64,000 bases of DNA from Sipunculus nudus (taxonomy: Eukaryota > Annelida > Sipuncula > Golfingiida > Sipunculidae): NCBI GenBank assembly GCA_026874595.1, contig CM049307.1:65218870-65282869 (forward strand). Reading direction: 5' to 3'. A program made the translations under genes and the position numbers. Each line of letters starts with the position of its first letter. Position 1 is the first letter of the stretch. Below are positions 57,181-64,000 of the stretch, piece by piece. The notes beneath the pieces are model-generated. The model was not told the origin of the DNA. It ran no database searches and worked only from the letters and a program-made list of their open reading frames with translations.

Positions 57181-58780
57181 ATTCAATTTTTCTAAATCTA
57201 ATAAATTGGGGTTGTAGTTGCAGTTAAATTGTAAGTCCATAAGTTGTGAATCCCTAAAGCTTTCCAGGGTCCATTTTAACAAGGAACTATTTTTTAAACT
57301 CATCCTACTCTTGATGCCAAAAAGAGGTGTGAAACATTCAGACTACCATTTTCTATTTCTTGCACTAGAATAGGCCTTTTTATTCTCTCTTTTCTACCAT
57401 ACCACAGAAAAGAAAATATAATTTTATTTAGTCCATCAACATATTTATCTGAAAATTATTATTGCTGAAACAATAATTAAATAAAGATATTATATATGTT
57501 TTATTAATTTTTCCCCTTTCAGTGTCAGATTTCTTTGTTTCCAAAGCTTTAGGCTGTAAAGTATCTTCTGTTTGTTTTAATTTAACTTCACATTGTTGTA
57601 TATCATATAATTTAAACATTCCAAGTGGTTTCATTGGGTTATCAGGCCAGTGAATTCCAAATGGTTTCAATTTACTATTTTTAAACTTACCTATCCAAAA
57701 GCTTTCTGACTTTTCTTAATTTAATTTCAGCCTACTGAATTCTCCAAATGATTAAATCTGTTTTAAAAAATGCAGCCTGATGTTTTATTTGAAAGAATTG
57801 CAATATTATAACCAGCATAATGTTCCTCCCCTATTCTAATCCTATAATAGTTGAATCATTCCTTATTTTAACTGTTTAAATTTCTATAGCTAATATAAAA
57901 AGGTAGGGAGACATGAAAAGCGTCCCCTTGTCGGACTCCTCATTTCACTTCATAATAACCAGATGTTATACCATTATTAATTATGCAGCTGCTTATATCT
58001 TTATGAAAGCTTTTTCGTACAAATCAATGTTTCTTCAATTTTAATTATATTAATGTGGCCAGCATGAAAGTCCATTCTAAAGAATCAAAAACTTTTTCAT
58101 GTCTAAAGCAATTTTCATAATAGGAATTCTTTTATCTTTTGTATAATCTAGCAAATATTGATCAAAACTAATATTTTCACCAAAAAACTTTTTTTTATAC
58201 ATAACTAGTCAGATAAGAGTGGATTATTTTGTGTAAGAGCTTTGAAAGTTTCATAGAAAGTGTTATAGCCACAATTTTATAGTCTGTATTTAAAAGTGAT
58301 ATCGGTGCCAGGTCTTTGTCTGTATCTAATAAAGTTATTACTGCTTGCCTCTGGGATGCTGACAATCTGCCCTCCACCAACGATTTATTGAAAGATTTGA
58401 CTAAAAGCGGGCCAACATATATGGCCAAAATTTAAATAAAAAACTCAATAGGTAAACCATAATTTCCTGGACTTTTGTTTTTACTGGTTTACGCAAAAAG
58501 TTATTATCTTTGTGCGTTAGATATTGGGCATTTATATCTAATAATATTTTTCAATCTGTCCAACTGACTTACTGTAATTTGATGAATACAATTAACAGTA
58601 ACATTCCTTTTCTAAACAAAGTATCTTATTTGGAATAATAGTATATTCCCCATTATCCTTTCTAAGATTTCTGACCAATTTTCTAACTGTTTTATATTTT
58701 TTAGTTGAAAAGTCGTGGTTGTTTCCTACAAAGTTTACATGATAACACTTTCTTATGGGTTTCAAAATACAAGGCTTCAG
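56190..58780 (-). mobile_element. L1/Tx1-like LINE, minus strand
   Basis: From high to low coordinates: SPGNYGLPIEFF (about 58470), then ASQRQAVITLLDTDKDLAPI and SLLNTDYKIVAITL (58370-58240; RT entry motifs), GIHWPDNPMKPLGMF (57660-57610), NPNLLDLEKLNGYYREVLQS (57215-57140) and a C-terminal tail near 56640-56450 (RVSYDTKPRILQYKFLNN). Frame breaks throughout; the YADD region is degraded. Its 3' part lies inside duplicated block A, so the LINE was there before the duplication. Confidence 0.78.
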
Positions 58781-58799
58781 TGATCAGCTGAAATCATTA

Positions 58800-60600
58800 T
58801 CTGAAAGATGTTTGTATTTATTCAAACTACAGTTTTATTGTGGAAAGTCAAACCAATGAGCTCCTATGAATAACGGTATTATGAATAATAGTGTTAGACA
58901 CTAGCAACCTGTTGACCGACCTGTTCTGCCGGCTGACTTTCACTCTCAAAGGCCGTGCATGATCTTGCTGTTTTGCAAGGTGTTCCATCAAATCATGAGT
59001 GCTTCTAGGTCATGACAGCCGTTCACGATGTTTTGCAAGGTGTGTGCTACACGCAACATCAAGATACCGCTTTTTAGAAATCGTACAATATACCAATTAC
59101 CAAGCATTATGAGATGTTCTGCTGATAATATCACACTCTTAATGAGCTGGTCAGGGCAAATGGGTTACGTGAAGGTTTATTTGCTTGTACACATCCTACT
59201 ATAAGTACAGGAAACAATCTGCATATCAAACGCGTGAACAGTTCTCAAGAAAATGCATGAGAAAATTAATCTAAGTTCGCTACCTGGCAGCCATATTGGA
59301 TTCCTGGTGGGTCTGACATTTTACCCCTAGTATCCTCCTATAGGGACCGAACACTTAAAACTACTGAGCATTGGGTGGACCGGTTCTTGAAAATATGTGC
59401 CCTGTGTGGAACACAGGACCGTTTCCTGGAGGCTATATTATATTTCTGACGGGTTTAAAAAAATCTTTGTAGAGAAGAATCTTATGGCAAATGCTTGAAT
59501 GTTTATCAAGATGATGTTAGGAAAGGTTTGATTGCTGCAAGCCGGTCAAATCTGATATCTGCAGGGTATGAAATTCGATAGCGCATCAGGACAAATTGTC
59601 CTGTAAGATTTCATGGACACAGGTGGAGTGCATGCAAAAAACTCTAAGATGCTGTCTGTCTCGCTTAATAGTTTTCTGACAGATTGAAATTAGCTAGCGC
59701 ACATACTCTTATGGCCAACGAAAAAAACATCACGAGCAATGGCTCAAACGGTGCTGTATATAATGCGCACCAAAGTAGATGAGCGCAGCCTCACTGGCCA
59801 GGGTTTGAAATCTGATACCAATCAACTTACTTTTAAACGCTCTTCCGATAGAATTTCATAGCGAATTGGAAAGGTTCTGTATGAGCTGAGATGGACGGAC
59901 AGTGTGATGGATGGACCAAAGAGCCTACGGTCGCTCTTGAGAAGTGTACCTTTTCTAGAGTTTTTCACGGACCAAGGTCTTAACAGATATGCTTAAATGT
60001 GCGTTTTCGCCTCGTTACTAGGATAATACAAGCCCAGTCCTGTTAAGTCCTAGCATACTGATTAAAGGTGTAAATTGGTCAATTTGATTCAATTCAATTT
60101 TATTGATAAAATGTTTTTGCACGTACACTCAGAAGGGTATAACCTTTAGGTTCAAAATCATTACACAAATTAATACATATCCACTGAAAATTTGTTGCTG
60201 ACAACAGATTTTCAAGAGCCTGACTCACAGGTGAGCTTTAACTTTAAAGTGTCAGTATACTACACACAATTTTTGAATTCCAAATGTGGGATATATGATG
60301 AAATCCCAAAGAATTTCATAGATAAAACTGTGAAACATTAGAAAAGACAATCCTTTAACTTATAAGATCTATAACTTTTTTTCTGCACCCGATTGGTGTA
60401 GTGTGAGTCACGGGCACCTGTGATTTAAATATAATACCTTTGTCCTTCTAAACCTACAATGATCTATTTGCTCTCATGGGCTGAAATATCTTTCCATATC
60501 AACCGTTGTGAAATATTATATCGGACGCGTCAGAATCATAACTGTATTTGACATTGTTATATTAAAATGCAGCGCGTTTGTTTTACAGGTATTATTAAAT
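58800..60600. other. Intergenic, no gene recognised
   Basis: Contains a local repeat of TGTTTTGCAAGGTGT (about 58969 and 59030) and TTCAATTCAATTTTATTGAT near 60088, a typical end of repeat-derived 3' sequence. No domain. Confidence 0.45.
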
Positions 60601-60612
60601 GATTGGATTACA

Positions 60613-60992
60613 CAGTGGCGTCAATAGTCTTCAAAGGGGGGGGGGGGGGGGTGACTCGCAACTTTTTTTCCAACACACACAAACACACACTGTATAAATA
60701 TATATATATAAATATATATACCTTTTTTATTGTCTGTGTGAAACATTTAAATATATATAACAATAAGTTATAAGGTTTTAGAAAATAAGGTATTCTGTTT
60801 CCAGTATATGTCAATTCTAAATCACGTTTAGATATAAATTATTTCATATTTCAAATTATGATATATTTCATTTCCAACATATAAATATTATTCTCTAAAT
60901 TTCAGGGGGTGTGTTACTACATAGATCATCCCCTTGCAAAATAGTGGAGGTGGGGGTATATAAACCCCCATCCCCCCTATGTTGACGCACCT
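60613..60992. mobile_element. Possible MITE with G-run
   Basis: GTGGCGTCAATAG at the left and CTATGTTGACGCAC at the right are imperfect inverted ends around a low-complexity interior with a G run (60637-60650). Confidence 0.4.
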
Positions 60993-61241
60993 CATTTTAT
61001 ATTGGTGACTCAATAAAATTGCAATGAGTCTTTGAATAATAAAGATTACCGAAATTTAACAGTTTGACAAAATGCAAATGCAATCAGATGCACCTGCGTA
61101 CTTTGATAAAAAGCACAAAACATTGAACATATGTACAGTTCTTTTTGAAACCCTGATTATCATAGCAAACAACTCCTGTAGAAAATTACTTCCATACCAC
61201 AATTATCACCTGCAGATATTTATTGTTCGGAACATTTTCAA

Positions 61242-61841
61242 ATGCCGATCAAGCCGCTGGTACCGGAGATGTATGGACATCCGAAAAGGGAAATACTGGA
61301 TCACTACTTAAAGAGAGTAGATGAACTTATCAACAATATTTTGGCAAGAAAACAATTGACAAATAATAATTTCGCTCATGTACCATTAATGGAGTATTCC
61401 AAGGCTTTAAAATGTTTATTTCCTTGTGTAATTATACACCTCAGAAAATATATCAACGTGACACAAAGTGTTCGGAGAGCGACAAGGGTCTCTCCAGGTG
61501 TGACATCGATACACACAACACAAGGACACAGAGCACACCGACGCAACACACGTCTACACAGCACACAGCACATTGACACAACACGCAGCAGACTGACACC
61601 GAGCACACACACGAGGACGACTCACACGCACAACACACAGAGACCAGACACAACACTTTCCCATGGCACTCACAAACGCACAGACGAGACGTGGGTGAAG
61701 ACAAAACTGTGGTTGCTATATTCTCAAGGTCAAGCATTAATTGAACGCCATTTTAATGACGTTGAACGACAAGACGTCGTCCATAGGTTAAGGAGCTTGG
61801 CAACAGTGACATCTGAATGGAACCTCAAAGATTTACTGTAA
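61242..61841 (+). CDS. Unrecognised 199-residue open frame in copy B
   Basis: The N-terminal 60 residues (KPLVPEMYGHPKREILDHYL, then VDELINNILARKQL) look helical and protein-like. The middle is Thr/His/Arg-rich because it crosses a CACA-type cryptic repeat (61508-61680); the C-terminal part (ALIERHFNDVERQDVVHRLR) again looks protein-like. Copy A has the frame broken by a 17-bp loss. No family is recognised; it could be an exon or chance. Confidence 0.25.
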   Translation: MPIKPLVPEMYGHPKREILDHYLKRVDELINNILARKQLTNNNFAHVPLMEYSKALKCLFPCVIIHLRKYINVTQSVRRATRVSPGVTSIHTTQGHRAHRRNTRLHSTQHIDTTRSRLTPSTHTRTTHTHNTQRPDTTLSHGTHKRTDETWVKTKLWLLYSQGQALIERHFNDVERQDVVHRLRSLATVTSEWNLKDLL

Positions 61842-62135
61842 TATCTCAGTGGCAGGTTATTGGTTCTAAGTTGCTCATAACTAACAATATACAGATACAG
61901 AAACTCAGCAGACATAAAAAACATTCTTATCTTATCCTCATTCAACAGATAAAGGACACGGCCTTAAGATATATGTAATAAATGTCAGTTAGAAAGCTTT
62001 CCCTGATTAAAATCTTGTCATAACGGAATATGTGTGTGCCAGGATGAGATAAGTGCGTGTCCCCTGGAGTAACTCGAGCGTGATGTTCCTGTTGAGCCAG
62101 GATCTTGGTACTAGCTCTGTCATACAGCGACCATC

Positions 62136-62184
62136 ATGGCGCCCGCTACACGCCTTCTTTTGACGGGTCTGTGCTTCAGGATCC
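62136..62184 (+). CDS. Possible first coding exon of a secreted protein (copy B)
   Basis: Same 49 bp as at 55231 without a change, with a GTGAGT donor at 62185. Same limits apply. Confidence 0.3.
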
Positions 62185-62999
62185 GTGAGTACATTAATAA
62201 TGGGGAATGAGAAACGCTTACTATCAGCATAGAAACCCATTAGCAGAAAATGGAAATCAGCTGTATTTTTCACATTGGCAAAAAGACAAGTCTTAACATC
62301 TTTTTAGTTTGTTTCCCATAACTGTTCATCACAAGCAAGCAAGTGGTGTTCTTATCTAAACAAAGCAATCACAGCATACAATATTCAGCCGAGCTGATTC
62401 AAGGTGAAGAAAAACTGCCTAGAATGGTGACATTCTAGACCATTTTTCATGGGTGAAAATTCCTGAACTGATTTTCCATGCCGACAGGAATATTGTGTGC
62501 TGGCTTCTTTATAATTGTGTATTATGGATTGACAGCCAGTCTGAAACTTACAATTAAAAATTCTGTAAAAACAAATGAATTGAGATGGCATCAGTGCCGC
62601 CCTCTTCTGTGAGACGGTTTAAGCTAAGTTAAAATCATCGAATTAGAGAGAAAGTCGTGTTTAATTTTATAAAGAGGTAAATGATTTTAATTTCCTGTTA
62701 ACTAGAAACATTTGGATGGTGACAGCTTATAATCAATATATAATGAATCAATGCATTATATGACAATTCAAATTATTCATTGCTGTTTTGAAAATGGAAG
62801 TGATCGTAGTTGTAAATTTATTTTTTTATTCACTCCAGAAAAAATATACATCAAATAAACATAACTTAATATACAAACATAGGAACAATACAGTTTTAGA
62901 CACAATTCATATATGGAAAATTCTAAGTTCACCAAAAAATGACTTTGAGGTACTAAAACATATGGAGGAAAAATATTTTTTTAACCCCCTTACTTGTCA

Positions 63000-64000
63000 T
63001 TTCATGATTTAATAGATACAGTGACCACAGTTTTTTTTAAACATTATAACTTATTATTCCTTTCCGCTATTTTATATTCCATTATAAAAAATTCGTATAA
63101 ATTTCTAAATCCATGTAGATTTGGATTCTGATTGGTACTTCTACACTGGTATATTTGTATATTTTACCCTTTACCACAATTACATTATACATATCACTCT
63201 CGTCGATATAGCCATAAAACACCTGACTTCTCAAGTGTAAACTCTATTAGCTGGTCAGTGCACCAAGTCCTAAAATCCATCAAATTTTTTTTAGTTAATA
63301 TATATTCCCAAAATAAATGATTGTTTCCGCCTCCCCTACACAAAATGTGCAATAATCAAAATCCTGAATTTTCCATTTCATAAGCCAATAGTTGTTTACT
63401 AAAATATTATTCAGAAATTTATATTGAAGTATCCTAGGTTTTGTGTCATATGACACTCTGTATCGAAGGATGTAGACAATTTCATAATCATCTGGCGTGT
63501 TTGTTATTTATTTCGATATCTTCGGCTAAGTAGGTTGTACAGAACACTGTTGCACAGAACACATCTTATTTCTTAATACCTGGTAAATCTGGTGTGATTT
63601 CGACTTGCTCAATGGAACAAAAGTTTGCTTTTTAATTGTAAATTGTGTGACATATGATCTTCAGATTCCATATTATCTTCTACTTCAGTTATGTTGGTTT
63701 GCTCACTTACTGTCTCACATTGTTTCATTACTAATGATATCAAAGTGTCTACCAGTCAATAAAATATGTACTTATTAACCCTTTGGATGTCCAATATTTA
63801 AAAGATAGACCATGGTTCTGTGCATCAAATAAATCTTGTACCTTTGCATTCCTACTTTATAGAAATGTCCCCAATAGAATGTTTTCTTATTTAATTTAAA
63901 ATGCTTATTATGCCACAAATATTGTTCTTTGTAAATTCAACTTTGCATAGTAGTCTAGCTTTAGGAGGTACCAGCTTTGCAACACCTCTCTGTAATATCC
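63000..64000 (-). mobile_element. L1/Tx1-like LINE 3' part in copy B, minus strand
   Basis: Matches 56180-57180 nearly base for base; truncated by the window edge. Confidence 0.75.

Larger units (their letters stand above)
61173..64000. repeat. Duplicated block, copy B (runs off the window)
   Basis: Second copy of 54287-57180, same orientation, offset 6.8-6.9 kb. The LINE part (from about 63000) continues past the window end. Confidence 0.92.

Overview
This is an animal (metazoan) nuclear genome window, AT-rich and full of introns. It carries two tandem, same-strand copies of a secreted family-18 chitinase gene (chitotriosidase / acidic mammalian chitinase type), embedded in dense LINE, SINE, MITE and minisatellite debris. 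The protein style (GH18 domain, Pro/Thr/Ser linker, one C-terminal CBM14/peritrophin-A domain) and the repeat types suggest an invertebrate, most likely a mollusc. That assignment is inference, and nothing in the window fixes the species.

Gene 1 (2445-16728) is assembled here from ten exons with matching splice phases and reads as a complete 510-residue protein: signal peptide, GH18 domain with [10 protein letters not shown] catalytic motif, linker, CBM14 with all six framework cysteines, then a poly(A) signal. Gene 2 (22389-50611) has the same ten-exon layout, with identical exon lengths for exons 1-6 and 8. It differs in having a one-base-shorter exon 7 that shifts the frame into a TGA, a much shorter linker, and a CBM14 that has lost two cysteines. 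As printed it cannot make the full protein; either it is a decaying paralogue or the base loss is a sequence error in a short A run.

The most striking object is in gene 2. The last 99 bases of exon 5 plus the first 24 bases of intron 5 (including the GTAAGT donor) are repeated head-to-tail in exactly 59 units of 123 bp with no net length drift (36192-43448, 7,257 bp). The array has higher-order structure (a 22-unit, 2,706-bp period). Every unit keeps a strong 5' splice site and none keeps an acceptor. The unit is exactly 41 codons, and 51 of 59 units place an in-frame TAA three codons into the intron side.

Layout. 1-2444: 5' flank of gene 1 with a candidate TATA box and 5' UTR exon. 2445-16760: gene 1; its introns hold a tRNA-like SINE, two copies of one APE-type LINE family, a 30-bp minisatellite, two (TA)n tracts and a 2.1-kb foldback element with 8-bp target duplication. 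16760-22388: intergenic, two MITEs back to back, a possible LTR fossil and the gene 2 promoter region. 22389-50640: gene 2; intron 1 (10.3 kb) contains a LINE endonuclease fragment and a LINE broken open by two TA-flanked DNA elements, one of them 4.4 kb with arms of nearly 1 kb. 50640-64000: no recognisable complete gene; two MITEs, a 58-bp minisatellite, and a block of at least 2.8 kb present twice (54287-57180 and 61173-64000) carrying a possible signal-peptide first exon and the 3' part of an L1/Tx1-like LINE on the minus strand.
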